Shown: positions 7,414 through 16,541, counted from the first letter of the stretch. The stretch is 64,000 nt of DNA from Lysobacteraceae bacterium PS02065 (GCA_029959555.1 JASCPI010000020.1:1-64000), one strand, 5' to 3'. Notes: generated by a model from the letters alone, not told the origin. Numbers and translations are program-made.

Positions 7414-8643
7414 TCATTGCGCGGTCGGCGGCAGCGGCTCGGGCTTGGGCGCCGGACGGACAGGCGTTGTCGGCACGAGCAGCACCTCCACGATCTGGTT
7501 TCGTTCGGGATCGGGCGACTTGCGCGCCTTGATGTCGGCCGACGAGAACTCTCCGGACGCAACGGCGCGAGTCAGCAGTTCCTCGAACGCACGCTCGTCG
7601 CGATGCCTGAGTTCCACGAGGAAACCCTCCGCCTCGAGGCGATAGCCCGTGGTGGTCATGCCCCTGGGGAAGCTCGGCAGGAGCCGCTTCACGAGCGCGC
7701 TCACTTCAGCCTCGCGTCGCAGGGCGTGTTCCCGCCTTGTCGCTTCCTGCGCATTTCTGGCTGCGTTCTCCTCCGCGGTCGGCGCGAAGCGGAACGTGAC
7801 CACGAACGCCTTCAGCGGAGACGACGAGTCGATCTGGAGGTTGTCGACCAGCAGGTCGCCCGAGGTCTGCAGCGCATCCTGCAGCGCGGGCACGCTTCCG
7901 CCGCCGCCTTGCAAGGTGGCGCTCCACTGGTTGCCGCCGACGCCCACGATCCGTACCAGCCTGATGTGCGGCGGCAACAGCGGCGCGAGGCGACGCGCGG
8001 CCGTGCTCTCAGGCGTGCCGTCATCGGCCAGCGACGCTCCTGCGGACAGCGCAGACGGGTCCCGCGGGCTGGCCGGCCAGCGCGACCATTGGTGGCGCGT
8101 GCTGCCGGTGAACGGGAGAGGGATGGACGCACAACCGTCTCCGCACCATACGGAGAAGCTCTCCCAGGTGCGGATGTTCGTGCGTACGACGAGCTCGCCG
8201 AGCGTGTTCCTGGCGATGCTCATGGACTTTTCCGCGTCGACGCCCTGAGGGACGTCATCCGCCGCCCGATCGAACGGGAATCGGTCGTAAGGCCATTCGG
8301 TCTGCAGCCAGCCGTCGCTGCAGGTGTAGTCGGTGCCGCGGAGGCGTCTGATCGGCGATGCGTTGCTCCGCCCTGTCCACGTATCGTGGACCGTCACCTC
8401 GATCGCGTGCGCGGCATCGCCGGCAAGGGTGATCGTCTGCCACGCGGCGTCCGGATCCGCAGGCGGGCCGCCGAGCATGACGTAGGCCGGGTCGTCGAGG
8501 ACCGTGTAGGTGCCAGCGATGTCGGGACAATCGTCGCCGGACGCGGTCACGACGTTCTTCCATGCCTCGTCGGTGTTCGCGGACATGCCGCATCCCGCGA
8601 GCGCCATCGATGCGGTGGCGACCTGCAGCAACCTGGCGATCAT
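7414..8643 (-). CDS. Hypothetical lipoprotein
   Basis: A 409 aa protein with a type II signal peptide (MIARLLQVATASMALAGC), so C18 should be lipidated. The N-terminal half has cysteine-containing beta-rich segments (DDCPDIAGTYTVLDD). The C-terminal half carries a charged, partly helical region and ends with a proline-rich tail, PVRPAPKPEPLPPTAQ. I do not recognise a family. The start at 8643 puts the lipobox at the correct distance; the longer upstream frame is arginine-rich and unlike a protein. It stands alone between convergent EamA and codirectional DUF1244 genes. Confidence 0.7.
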   Translation of the reverse strand: MIARLLQVATASMALAGCGMSANTDEAWKNVVTASGDDCPDIAGTYTVLDDPAYVMLGGPPADPDAAWQTITLAGDAAHAIEVTVHDTWTGRSNASPIRRLRGTDYTCSDGWLQTEWPYDRFPFDRAADDVPQGVDAEKSMSIARNTLGELVVRTNIRTWESFSVWCGDGCASIPLPFTGSTRHQWSRWPASPRDPSALSAGASLADDGTPESTAARRLAPLLPPHIRLVRIVGVGGNQWSATLQGGGGSVPALQDALQTSGDLLVDNLQIDSSSPLKAFVVTFRFAPTAEENAARNAQEATRREHALRREAEVSALVKRLLPSFPRGMTTTGYRLEAEGFLVELRHRDERAFEELLTRAVASGEFSSADIKARKSPDPERNQIVEVLLVPTTPVRPAPKPEPLPPTAQ

Positions 8644-8816
8644 GGAAAGGGCGTTCCCTGGCGTGGGGGAGAAGCGATGGACTCGAGCATGCATCGCATC
8701 GAGCTTGTCGAAACCGTGGCCGTCGGTGCGTGCCTGACCGCGGCGCGTACGCGCACCGCGCGGGCCTGGCCGGAAGGCATCGCGCCGGCGACGCATGCGC
8801 CGGCGCGCGCGACCGC

Positions 8817-9122
8817 TCAACCGTGCGGCGGATGGCGCTTCTGCGCCGCCTCGAACGCCGCGATCTGTTCGGGCGTGGCCTCGCGCTGGTGCCTAGCTTT
8901 CCAGTCCGCGAACGGTTCGCCGTAGACGTGCTCGCGCGCGGCGTCCTTGTCGATCGCGACGCCGCGTTCGGCGGCGGCTTCGCGATACCAGTCGGCGAGG
9001 CAGTTGCGGCAGAAACCGGCCAGCGTCATGAGGTCGATGTTCTGGACGTCGGTGCGGCGGCCGAGATGGGCCAGCAGGCGACGGAACGCCGCAGCCTCGG
9101 ATTCGGTGGTGGCGTCGGACAT
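8817..9122 (-). CDS. DUF1244 family protein
   Basis: A 101 aa soluble protein of the DUF1244 family, known from alpha- and gammaproteobacteria, all-helical in solved members and without an assigned function. The conserved segment [25 protein letters not shown] holds two cysteines, and [23 protein letters not shown] follows. It starts at the ATG 137 bases from the divergent dcd gene. The 173-base gap downstream, before the lipoprotein start, shows no further gene. Confidence 0.85.
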   Translation of the reverse strand: MSDATTESEAAAFRRLLAHLGRRTDVQNIDLMTLAGFCRNCLADWYREAAAERGVAIDKDAAREHVYGEPFADWKARHQREATPEQIAAFEAAQKRHPPHG

Positions 9123-9259
9123 GGAAGGCTCCGCGGGATCGGGGGCACCATGCTAGTGCAGCAGGTGGACGCTGGGATGCCGGGTCGGGGCGTGATCGCC
9201 CGACGGTTCGCGGCGTGGTACCGTGCCGGCCCCGCCACGCCTGCCTCGACGAACCGCGC

Positions 9260-9829
9260 ATGAGCATCAAGTCCGACCGTTGGATCCGCCGCATGGCCGA
9301 AGGCGAGCGCATGATCGAGCCGTTCGAGCCGGGGCAGGTCAAGCTCGGCGGCGACGGCTCGAGGCTGATCTCCTACGGCACCTCGAGCTACGGCTACGAC
9401 GTGCGCTGCGCGAACGAGTTCAAGATCTTCACCAACATCAACTCGACGATCGTCGATCCGAAGGCGTTCGATTCGCGCAACTTCGTCGACTTCACGGGCG
9501 ACGTCTGCATCATCCCGCCGAATTCCTTCGCGCTCGCGCGCACGGTCGAGTATTTCCGCATCCCGCGGCGGGTGCTGACGATCTGCCTCGGCAAGTCGAC
9601 CTACGCGCGCTGCGGCATCATCGTCAACGTGACCCCGCTCGAACCCGAATGGGAAGGCCACGTCACGCTCGAGTTCTCGAACACGACCCCGCTGCCGGCG
9701 CGCATCTACGCCAACGAGGGTGTCGCCCAGATGCTGTTCCTCGAATCCGACGAGGACTGCGAGACGAGCTACAAGGACCGCGGCGGCAAGTACATGGGCC
9801 AGCAGGGCGTGACGCTTCCGCGTACCTGA
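9260..9829 (+). CDS. dcd: dCTP deaminase
   Basis: Converts dCTP to dUTP, feeding thymidylate synthesis; a cytoplasmic trimer. The 189 aa length is close to E. coli Dcd (193 aa). It contains [44 protein letters not shown] (nucleotide binding, with the catalytic glutamate in the VTLE strand) and the C-terminal [14 protein letters not shown] that closes over the site. The start is the first ATG and MSIKSDRWI is the usual N-terminus. Confidence 0.97.
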   Translation: MSIKSDRWIRRMAEGERMIEPFEPGQVKLGGDGSRLISYGTSSYGYDVRCANEFKIFTNINSTIVDPKAFDSRNFVDFTGDVCIIPPNSFALARTVEYFRIPRRVLTICLGKSTYARCGIIVNVTPLEPEWEGHVTLEFSNTTPLPARIYANEGVAQMLFLESDEDCETSYKDRGGKYMGQQGVTLPRT

Positions 9830-9935
9830 TGAGTCGCCCGGCCGTGGCCACCGCGCGGCCATCGTGCCGCCACGCGGCGCCCGGCGTACGGTGGTAACCT
9901 TGCCGCCCCACGAGACGTCGCCAGGAGAGTCGCCC

Positions 9936-10334
9936 ATGCCGTTGGTCACCCGCAATCGTTCCCTGCGCCTCGCCGTCGTCGCCTCGCTGCTGGCCTTGCT
10001 GGCGGCCTGCGGTGGCAAGGGCGCGAAGCCGGACGCCGTGGCGGCGGGGGACGTGCCGGGCCAGTTCGACGTCGTTCTCGTCGCCGAGAAGGACGACCAG
10101 TTCGACTACCTCGAGGCGCCACTGACGGTCGAGGACCTGCGCGCGGCGTTGCGCTACCGCCAGGAGCAGGCGCTGCCGATGCAGACCGTCCTGCTCAAGC
10201 GCGGCGAGAAGCAGAAGGTCAAGGATTCGCACGTCGTTGCGCTCGCCCGCATCGCGGTCGAGATGAAGTTCTCGGCGTACGTGCAGGAGAAGGACGGCAT
10301 CAGCCGCATCCAGGCCACCACCAAGTCCGAATGA
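9936..10334 (+). CDS. Small lipoprotein, possibly ExbD-like fold
   Basis: A 132 aa protein with a type II signal peptide (about 22 residues, ending LLAAC). The mature part has alternating strands and helices: PLTVEDLRAALRYRQEQALPM, TVLLKRGEKQKVKDSHVVALARI, then FSAYVQEKDGISRI. This resembles the periplasmic domain of ExbD/TolR proteins, but I cannot confirm homology. AGGAGA precedes the ATG by about 10 bases. It is followed after 14 bases by another small secreted protein of similar pattern, so the two are probably cotranscribed. Confidence 0.7.
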   Translation: MPLVTRNRSLRLAVVASLLALLAACGGKGAKPDAVAAGDVPGQFDVVLVAEKDDQFDYLEAPLTVEDLRAALRYRQEQALPMQTVLLKRGEKQKVKDSHVVALARIAVEMKFSAYVQEKDGISRIQATTKSE

Positions 10335-10348
10335 CGGAGACAGGCGCC

Positions 10349-10693
10349 ATGATCACCCGCTTCAAGACGATACGTCTCGCCCTCGGCGCGCTGCTCGCCG
10401 CGTTCTTCCTCGCCGGCGCCGTGCAGGCGGCCGACGTCAAGGACGGCCGCGCGATGGTCACGCCAGCCAAGGACGATCGCTACTCGATCGACGGCTTCAC
10501 GTTCGGCAAGGCCGAACTCTTCGGCTACATCAGTGATCTCAAGGACACCAAGAAGATCACCGGTCTCGTGCTCAAGAACGGCAAGAAGGCCAGCGACGAG
10601 CAGAAGCGCGTGATCGGCAGCGTCGGCAAGGGCCTGCAGATCGAGGCGTTCTTCCTCGACGGCAAGCAGCTCGTGCCGATCGTCGCGGAGTAG
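10349..10693 (+). CDS. Small secreted protein
   Basis: A 114 aa protein with a signal peptide ending GAVQA (about residue 26). The mature region (FTFGKAELFGYISDLKDTKK, ITGLVLKNGKKASDEQKRVI) has the same strand-helix-strand rhythm as the preceding lipoprotein and may share its fold. No family recognised. The inner ATG at 10349 is chosen because the signal peptide starts there; the in-frame ATG at 10331 overlaps the stop of the previous gene. Two neighbouring genes also encode small exported proteins, so an envelope role is likely. Confidence 0.65.
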   Translation: MITRFKTIRLALGALLAAFFLAGAVQAADVKDGRAMVTPAKDDRYSIDGFTFGKAELFGYISDLKDTKKITGLVLKNGKKASDEQKRVIGSVGKGLQIEAFFLDGKQLVPIVAE

Positions 10694-10765
10694 TCGTTCT
10701 CCACGCCATGCACGGCGCGTCGGGGTCCGCGCCACGCATGGTCAAGCCCCACCAGGTCCCAACGC

Positions 10766-11428
10766 ATGTCGATTCCCCTGCGTCTCATCGTCTTCGCCGT
10801 GCTCGCCGCCGCAGCGGCGCCCGCGCGCGCCGACAATTTCTTCGTCGAGTGGAAGGAGCGCCTGTTCGGCGCGAAGCCGTCGGCTCCCGACGTCAAGCAA
10901 GCCCCCGACGACGGTCCCGTCGTCCTCGGCCTCGAGCGGCCGGAGCGCTTCAAGGTAGGCCCGGAATCCGAACAGCGTGATTTCCCGCAGGGCCGCAGCC
11001 GTTTCCGCGAGGTCGAGCTGCAGCGCGAGTTCGACAACATCGCCGTGCGCATCCAGGTCGTCGCCGAGAAGGCGCGCAAGGGACGCGGCAACACCGTCTT
11101 CAAGCCCATCCTGTATGTGCTCGACGACGAAGGCAAGGTTCGCGACGCCAAACCTGTCGAGCCCTTGTACCTCGACATCCGCCCGTTCAAGCCGACGCGC
11201 CTGCTCGCCTGCATCTCGCTCGAGAAGGTGCGCCGCTTCGCGGTCGCGACCACGCCCGAGGATGTCGGCAAGACCTACGATTCCAAGGCGCGTGACAAGA
11301 TCAAGGCACCGACGCGTGCGGGTTTCTACTACTCGACTGATCCGGTCACCGTGAAACTCCCTTACGTCGACACCGGGCAGCTCGTCGTCGAGCTCGTCAA
11401 GGAGAACGACAAGGGCAGCGGCTGCTGA
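10766..11428 (+). CDS. Secreted protein, distantly MalM-like
   Basis: A 220 aa protein with a signal peptide ending APARA (about residue 22). The central strand-rich part (NTVFKPILYVLDDEGKVRDA, PLYLDIRPFKPTRLLACISLE) recalls the maltose-operon periplasmic protein MalM, though the similarity is weak and no maltose genes are nearby. It ends GSGC, so the last residue is cysteine. It lies 72 bases after the preceding small secreted protein and converges with pcp. Function unknown. Confidence 0.6.
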   Translation: MSIPLRLIVFAVLAAAAAPARADNFFVEWKERLFGAKPSAPDVKQAPDDGPVVLGLERPERFKVGPESEQRDFPQGRSRFREVELQREFDNIAVRIQVVAEKARKGRGNTVFKPILYVLDDEGKVRDAKPVEPLYLDIRPFKPTRLLACISLEKVRRFAVATTPEDVGKTYDSKARDKIKAPTRAGFYYSTDPVTVKLPYVDTGQLVVELVKENDKGSGC

Positions 11429-11444
11429 GGTTCCCGCGGCGCCT

Positions 11445-12095
11445 TCAGTGCGTCGTACCGCCGGCCACGGCGAGATCCACGCGCGTGACGATCGCGGTCC
11501 CGATCGCGGCACGTATCGCGACCACCATGGCGTCGATCGACAGGCAGGGCTGGCCGGGATGGCAGATCGCCTGTTCGTTCGACCACGGTACGTGGATGAA
11601 GCCTCCGCGCACGCCGCCGCCGTCGCGCGCGAGCCGGTGGGCGAGTGCGTAGGCGACCTGGTTGCAGACGTAGGTGCCCGCAGTCAGCGAGAGCGATGAC
11701 GGGATGCCGAGCGCCTGGACACGCGAGAGCATCGCCTTGACCGGCAGCGTCGTGAAGTACGCGGGCGGGCCACCCGCGACGATCTCGACGTCGACCGGCT
11801 GGTCGCCGAGGTTGTCGGCGATGCGCGCGTCGACCAGGTTGATCGCCACGCGCTCGAACGTGACGCCTTCGCGGCCGCCGGCCTGGCCCAGCGCGACGAC
11901 GAGTGAAGGTGCGTGCGTATCGATGGCCGCCTCGAGCGCGGCCGGCGCTTCCGCGAACGAGACCGGCAGGATCGCGCCGGAGATGCGATGTCCTGCGATC
12001 CGTTCGCCGTCGAGACGTCGCACGATCTCGAGCGACGGATTCGATGCATCGCCGCCGAACGCTTCGAAACCGGTGAGCAGCACGATCGGTGTCAT
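11445..12095 (-). CDS. pcp: Pyrrolidone-carboxylate peptidase
   Basis: Removes N-terminal pyroglutamate (5-oxoproline) from peptides; cytoplasmic cysteine peptidase, family C15. The 216 aa length fits. Signature motifs are GFEAFGG at the N-terminus, FERVAINLVDAR with the catalytic glutamate, GTYVCNQVAYALAH with the catalytic cysteine, and GGFIHVPW with the histidine. Its ATG overlaps the stop of the DUF979 gene by 4 bases (ATGA), so the three genes DUF969-DUF979-pcp form one unit. The product, free 5-oxoproline, is the substrate of the PxpABC enzyme encoded 9 kb away. Confidence 0.96.
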   Translation of the reverse strand: MTPIVLLTGFEAFGGDASNPSLEIVRRLDGERIAGHRISGAILPVSFAEAPAALEAAIDTHAPSLVVALGQAGGREGVTFERVAINLVDARIADNLGDQPVDVEIVAGGPPAYFTTLPVKAMLSRVQALGIPSSLSLTAGTYVCNQVAYALAHRLARDGGGVRGGFIHVPWSNEQAICHPGQPCLSIDAMVVAIRAAIGTAIVTRVDLAVAGGTTH

Positions 12096-13063
12096 CGGAA
12101 CACCAGCACGGCCATGAGCCCGACGTTGACGACCATGAGCGCGAGCGCGGTGGCGACCTGCTTGCGGATCACGCCGTAAGGATCGGGCAGTTCGAGCAGT
12201 ACCGCCGGCACGATGTTGAAGTTCGCCGCCATCGGCGTCAGGAGCGTGCCGCAGTAGCCGGTCAGCATGCCGATCGCGCCGAGGATCGCGGGATCGGCGC
12301 CGTGGCGGTGCACGAGCAGCGGCAGGCCGATGCCGGCCATCATGACCGGGAACGCCGCGAAGGCATTGCCCATGATCATCGTGAAGCCGACCATGCCGAG
12401 CGCGAACGCGAGCAGGCAGGCCATGCGGTTGTCGACGGGGATCACCGCCGACGCGATCGCGGCGATCGCATCGCCGACGCCGGTCGCCGCGAACACGCTG
12501 CCGAGCGTGGCGAGCACCATCGGCAGCATGACGGCCCAGCCGAGCGCATCGAGCAGTCGACGGCCCTCGCCGATCGCCGCCAGCGGCGTCGCACGCGTCG
12601 TTCGCAACGCGATCGCGAGCGCGACGAGGCTCGCGAGACCGAGCGCGGTCAGCGTGACCGCCTTGGCATCGAGCAGCGTGGTGCCGCCGATCGCGACATG
12701 GCGTCCGCCGAAGTACAGCACCAGGGTCAGCGCGGGAATCGCGAGTGCGGGCAGGAACAGGCGGTTGCCGAGTGTCGCCGCCGAGTGCTCTCGTGCGGCC
12801 ACGATCTCGATGCTGTCGGTCGAGGGGCGCAGTGGATTCCGTGCGGCGAGCACGCCGAGCGCGAGCACGCCGACGCCCATCGCCTGGGCCGGCCATGCGC
12901 GGCCCGCCGCGAGCGCGGCGAGGATCGCGTCACCGGCGAGGAAGGGCAGGGCGAGGATCGCCCAGAACGCCGCCATCGAGGCACGTCTGGCGCGCAGGTT
13001 CATCCACGCCGTGGCGAGCAGGAAGGCGCCGACGACGAGGTAGAGGTGCTCAACCTTCAGCAC
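12092..13063 (-). CDS. DUF979 membrane protein, probable transporter subunit
   Basis: A 323 aa polytopic membrane protein (about nine or ten hydrophobic segments) of the DUF979 family. The C-terminal GNAFAAFPVMMAGIGLPLLV and GMLTGYCGTLLTPMAANFNIVPAVLLE are family signatures. DUF979 genes are almost always paired with DUF969 and often with pcp, as here, so a two-part permease for 5-oxoproline or its peptides is the favoured idea; transport has not been shown to my knowledge. It overlaps the DUF969 gene by 14 bases and pcp by 4. Confidence 0.88.
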   Translation of the reverse strand: MLKVEHLYLVVGAFLLATAWMNLRARRASMAAFWAILALPFLAGDAILAALAAGRAWPAQAMGVGVLALGVLAARNPLRPSTDSIEIVAAREHSAATLGNRLFLPALAIPALTLVLYFGGRHVAIGGTTLLDAKAVTLTALGLASLVALAIALRTTRATPLAAIGEGRRLLDALGWAVMLPMVLATLGSVFAATGVGDAIAAIASAVIPVDNRMACLLAFALGMVGFTMIMGNAFAAFPVMMAGIGLPLLVHRHGADPAILGAIGMLTGYCGTLLTPMAANFNIVPAVLLELPDPYGVIRKQVATALALMVVNVGLMAVLVFR

Positions 13064-13790
13064 GCTTCACCTCCGTCGCGGCACGTGCACGCCGCATGCG
13101 CCGCTGCATGAGCCACAGCCGCGTCGCGTGGATCGCGAATGCGAAGATCGCGGTCGGCAGCGCCCACAGCGCGATCGACAGCGGTTCGAGTTCGATGCCG
13201 TTGCGCGCGTAGAAGCCCTGGATCAGCAGCACTGCGCCGAAGGCGATGAAGACGTCCTCCCCGAAGAACAGGCCGACGTTGTCGGTCGCCGCGGCCATCG
13301 CGCGCACGTCGTGCTTCTCGTCGTCGCGCAGTTGCGGCGGTGCCACCTCGTCGTCGCCCTTCGGTGCGAGGCTGCGTGCCGCTGCAGCCTCGCTCATCGG
13401 CGCGACCAGGGGGCGCACGGTCTGCACGTGGCCGGCGACCTGTGTCAGGCCGACCATGCCGAGCAGCTGGCGCAGGCCGAGGTAAGTCGTCAGGAACCGC
13501 GCGAGGGTGAGGCCGCGGAAGCCGCCGATCCAGGCGCGTGCGCGCTCGCGCAGCCCATGGCGCTCGAGCAGGCCGATCACCGGGAAGGTCAACAGCAGCA
13601 ACAGCAGCAGGCGGTTCTCGACGAAGGCTCCACCGAGCAGCGCGAGAAGCTCCGGTACCGGCTTGCCCGAGGCGAGACCGCTGACGACGCCCGCGGTGAC
13701 CACCACGAGCACCGGATTGCGCCGCATCGCGAAGCCCGCGACGACGACGCCGACACCGAGCAGCGGCCAGTACGAGATCGGGTCCGCCAT
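13050..13790 (-). CDS. DUF969 membrane protein, probable transporter subunit
   Basis: A 246 aa membrane protein of the DUF969 family, beginning MADPISYWPLLGVGVVVAGF. Hydrophobic segments alternate with FLTTYLGLRQLLGMVGLTQVAGHVQTVRPLV, cut here for its family-typical run LGLRQLLGMVGLTQ, and a polar loop rich in Asp/Glu (about residues 140-165). The C-terminus is basic. It is the first gene of the DUF969-DUF979-pcp unit. The ATG at 13790 is chosen because the conserved N-terminus begins there; upstream in-frame sequence is arginine/cysteine-rich and implausible. Confidence 0.86.
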   Translation of the reverse strand: MADPISYWPLLGVGVVVAGFAMRRNPVLVVVTAGVVSGLASGKPVPELLALLGGAFVENRLLLLLLLTFPVIGLLERHGLRERARAWIGGFRGLTLARFLTTYLGLRQLLGMVGLTQVAGHVQTVRPLVAPMSEAAAARSLAPKGDDEVAPPQLRDDEKHDVRAMAAATDNVGLFFGEDVFIAFGAVLLIQGFYARNGIELEPLSIALWALPTAIFAFAIHATRLWLMQRRMRRARAATEVKRAEG

Positions 13791-13970
13791 CGTGCGTCCG
13801 CCCTGGGAGATCGCGCATCCTAGCCCGTCGCCCCCGGCATGCCCACCGTCCCGCGACCTGCAAGGTGCCGAAGTCGAGAGCGCGGTCCGTTGCAGGACGA
13901 GCACCGGTTACGATCCGGTTCATCGCGTGAACGCTTCCATACGGATCCCGCCCCCACGAGCCGAAGCCCG

Positions 13971-14921
13971 ATGTCGACCGATGCCCGATCGCCGAGCTTC
14001 ATCATCGTCATGAACGCGGGGTCGGGGCGCGACGACTCCACGCTCGCCCGCGAGCGCATCGACGCACGCTTCCGCGAGGCCGGGATCGCGCACCGCTTCG
14101 AGCTGATCGAGGACGCCTCCAAGCTCGCCGAAGTCGCGGCATCCGCGGCGCGTCAGGCGGCCGAGCTGGACGCGACGCTCGTCGCGTCGGGAGGCGACGG
14201 CACGATCAGCGCGGTCAGTGCCGCCGCCCTCGAAGCCAGTGTGCGTTTCGGCGTGTTGCCGCAGGGCACGTTCAACTTCTTCGGCCGTGCGCACGGGATT
14301 CCTTCCGATCTCGACGCGGCACTCGATCTGCTGTTGACCTCGCCCGAGCGCTCCGCCCAGGTCGGTCGTGTCAACGGCCACGTGTTCCTCGTCAACGCGA
14401 GCCTCGGTCTCTACCCCGAAGTCCTCGAGGATCGCGAGGCCTGGAAGCAGCGTTTCGGCAGGCGCCGGATCGTCGCCTTGTGGTCGGGCCTCGTGACGAT
14501 GCTGCGCGAGCACCGGCCGGTCACGATGGTCGTCGACGACGGCGACGGTGCCAAACCCTTGCGCACGCCCACGCTGGTCGTCGGCAACAACGCCTTGCAG
14601 CTCGAGCGCATCGGCATCGCCGAGGCCGATGCGGTCCGCGACGGCCGTCTCGTCGCGATCAGCCTGCGTCCGATCGGCAAGTGGCGCATGCTCGGTCTCA
14701 TCTTCGGCGGTGCGATGGGGCGCCTCGGCGAGGCCGACGACGTGCTCACGCACACGTTCCGCAAGCTCGTGGCGCGTCCGCGCCACGGCGCGCAGAATCG
14801 ACGCGTCAAGCTCGCGCTCGACGGCGAGATCACGTGGACGCAGTTCCCGCTCGCCTTCGAGGTGCACCCGCGCCCGCTGCGTCTGATCGCGCCGCCGGGC
14901 CGCCACGCGGATCCCGGATGA
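13971..14921 (+). CDS. Diacylglycerol kinase-type lipid kinase
   Basis: A 316 aa soluble lipid kinase of the DAGK_cat/YegS/LCB5 family, which phosphorylates diacylglycerol- or sphingosine-like lipids with ATP. The N-terminal IIVMNAGSGRDD is the nucleotide-loop region and ASGGDGTISAV carries the invariant GGDGT. The C-terminal beta domain includes NALQLERIGIAEADAVRDG. The first ATG before the fold is used. The stop overlaps the ATG of the metallophosphoesterase gene (ATGA), and a PAP2 phosphatase gene follows, so the three likely handle a shared lipid phosphate. Confidence 0.88.
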   Translation: MSTDARSPSFIIVMNAGSGRDDSTLARERIDARFREAGIAHRFELIEDASKLAEVAASAARQAAELDATLVASGGDGTISAVSAAALEASVRFGVLPQGTFNFFGRAHGIPSDLDAALDLLLTSPERSAQVGRVNGHVFLVNASLGLYPEVLEDREAWKQRFGRRRIVALWSGLVTMLREHRPVTMVVDDGDGAKPLRTPTLVVGNNALQLERIGIAEADAVRDGRLVAISLRPIGKWRMLGLIFGGAMGRLGEADDVLTHTFRKLVARPRHGAQNRRVKLALDGEITWTQFPLAFEVHPRPLRLIAPPGRHADPG

Positions 14922-15733
14922 GCGTGCTGCTGCACATCTCGGATCCGCATTTCGGTACCGAACAGCCCGAGGTCGTCGAGGCGCTGGTCGATCTGGAGCA
15001 TCGTCTCGCACCGTGGCTGGTCGTCCTCACCGGCGACGTCACCCAACGCGCGCGGCGGTCCCAGTTCGCGGCAGCCGCCGCGTTCCTGGCGCGCCTGCAC
15101 GCACCGGTGCTCGCCGTGCCCGGCAACCACGACATGCCGCTGTTCAACCTGCCGGCGCGTCTGTTCCAGCCGTACGCGGGCTACGCGCGTGCGTTCGGGC
15201 ACGAGCGCGCGCCGACACGGGCCGGCGAGGACTTCCATGTCATCGGAGTGGACTCCACCGATCCTGCGCGCCACAAGGATGGCCACCTCAGCGCGGTGGA
15301 GGTCGAGCGTGTGGCGTCGGCATTGCGCATGGCGCCTGCGTCGTGCGTGCGCGTGGTCGCCTTGCACCATCCCGTGCACGCGATCACGCCGGACGACGAG
15401 GCCAACGTCGTGCACGGGCACGAGCACGCCGTGCGCACGTGGGCCGAGGCGGGTGCCGACCTGATCCTCGGCGGGCACATCCATCTTCCCTACGTGCGTC
15501 CCCTGCGCGAGCGCTTCGCCGACCTATCGCGTGATGTCTGGACCGTGCAGGCCGGCACCGCGGTGTCGCAACGCACGCGCGGCGGGATTCCGAATTCGGT
15601 CAACGTGCTGCGCCACGATGCGGCGTTCGGTGGGGGTTGCGATCTCGAGCGCTGGGACCACGATGCCGCCGCCGGTGCTTTCGCCTGCGTGCACGCCGTG
15701 CGCATGACGCCCGACCGCACCGTGGCGGCCTGA
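14918..15733 (+). CDS. Metallophosphoesterase
   Basis: A 271 aa calcineurin-type phosphoesterase. The binuclear metal site is visible: HISDPHFG (D-x-H), LTGDVTQRA (GD), VPGNHDMP (GNHD), LHHPVH and GGHIHLPY (GHxH). It opens MSVLLHISDPHFG with no signal peptide, so it is cytoplasmic. Family members include UDP-diacylglucosamine hydrolases and cyclic-nucleotide phosphodiesterases; the overlap with a lipid kinase gene favours a lipid substrate. Substrate not determined. Confidence 0.88.
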   Translation: MSVLLHISDPHFGTEQPEVVEALVDLEHRLAPWLVVLTGDVTQRARRSQFAAAAAFLARLHAPVLAVPGNHDMPLFNLPARLFQPYAGYARAFGHERAPTRAGEDFHVIGVDSTDPARHKDGHLSAVEVERVASALRMAPASCVRVVALHHPVHAITPDDEANVVHGHEHAVRTWAEAGADLILGGHIHLPYVRPLRERFADLSRDVWTVQAGTAVSQRTRGGIPNSVNVLRHDAAFGGGCDLERWDHDAAAGAFACVHAVRMTPDRTVAA

Positions 15734-15734
15734 G

Positions 15735-16508
15735 GTGCACGAGGCCGTGCGCGCCATCGTCGACGGCCATGCCGGGCTCTGGCTCGTCCTCGTGGTCGGG
15801 CTTGCGGTCGTCGCGTTCGCGCGTGCGTGCCGGCAGAGGCCTGTGGATGCGACGCCGTCCGCGTCGCGTATCGCGATCATCGTGGCCGTGGCGTGCGCGA
15901 CAGGCTTCGCCGCCCTCGCGTTGGCGATCCACGCCGGCGAGCGCATCCCGGGCTGGGACGATGCCGTGCATCGCGGTCTCGGCGAGCGCCTCGAACCGGG
16001 CGTGCTCGCATTCGCGCTCGCGGTCACGCGGCTCGGCGACACCGTGTTCGTGATCCCGTTCGCGCTCGTGGTGGCGTGCGTGCTCGCCTGGCGCCGCGCC
16101 GGCGTGCTGCTCGGAGCGTGGCTTTTCGTCACGCTCGCGAACGGTTTCGCGATACGGGCTTTCAAGCATGCGTTCACGCGCGAGCGTCCGGTCCACGAGC
16201 ACGGCTGGCTCGTCGAGACGGGCTGGAGTTTCCCGAGCGGTCACGCCGCGGGCGCGCTCGCGGTGTACGGCATGCTCGCGTGGATGCTCGCGCGCCGCGC
16301 ATCGCCGCGCACGGCGAGGATCGTCGCGGTCGCCGGCGGCATGCTCGTGCTCGCGGTCGGCACCAGCCGCGTGGTTCTGCAGGTGCACCACCCGAGCGAC
16401 ATCGTCGGTGGCTTCCTGCTCGCCGGCGCGTGGCTGGGGCTCGGCGTGGCCGCGGTCGAACGTCTCGGTTCCGCCGGAACGTTGCGCCGGAGCATGCCGC
16501 CGGGCTAG
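15735..16508 (+). CDS. PAP2-family lipid phosphatase
   Basis: A 257 aa membrane phosphatase of the PAP2 superfamily, about six membrane segments. Active-site motifs are in order: FKHAFTRERP (KX6RP), FPSGHAAGALA (PSGH) and SRVVLQVHHPSDIVGG (SRX5HX3D). Likely substrates are phosphatidate, phosphatidylglycerophosphate or undecaprenyl pyrophosphate. The start is a GTG one base after the preceding stop; no ATG is in position. It is the third gene of the kinase-phosphoesterase-phosphatase cluster. Confidence 0.88.
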   Translation: MHEAVRAIVDGHAGLWLVLVVGLAVVAFARACRQRPVDATPSASRIAIIVAVACATGFAALALAIHAGERIPGWDDAVHRGLGERLEPGVLAFALAVTRLGDTVFVIPFALVVACVLAWRRAGVLLGAWLFVTLANGFAIRAFKHAFTRERPVHEHGWLVETGWSFPSGHAAGALAVYGMLAWMLARRASPRTARIVAVAGGMLVLAVGTSRVVLQVHHPSDIVGGFLLAGAWLGLGVAAVERLGSAGTLRRSMPPG

Positions 16509-16541
16509 GTTGCGCGGATCTCGACGGGGAGTTCCGGCGCC

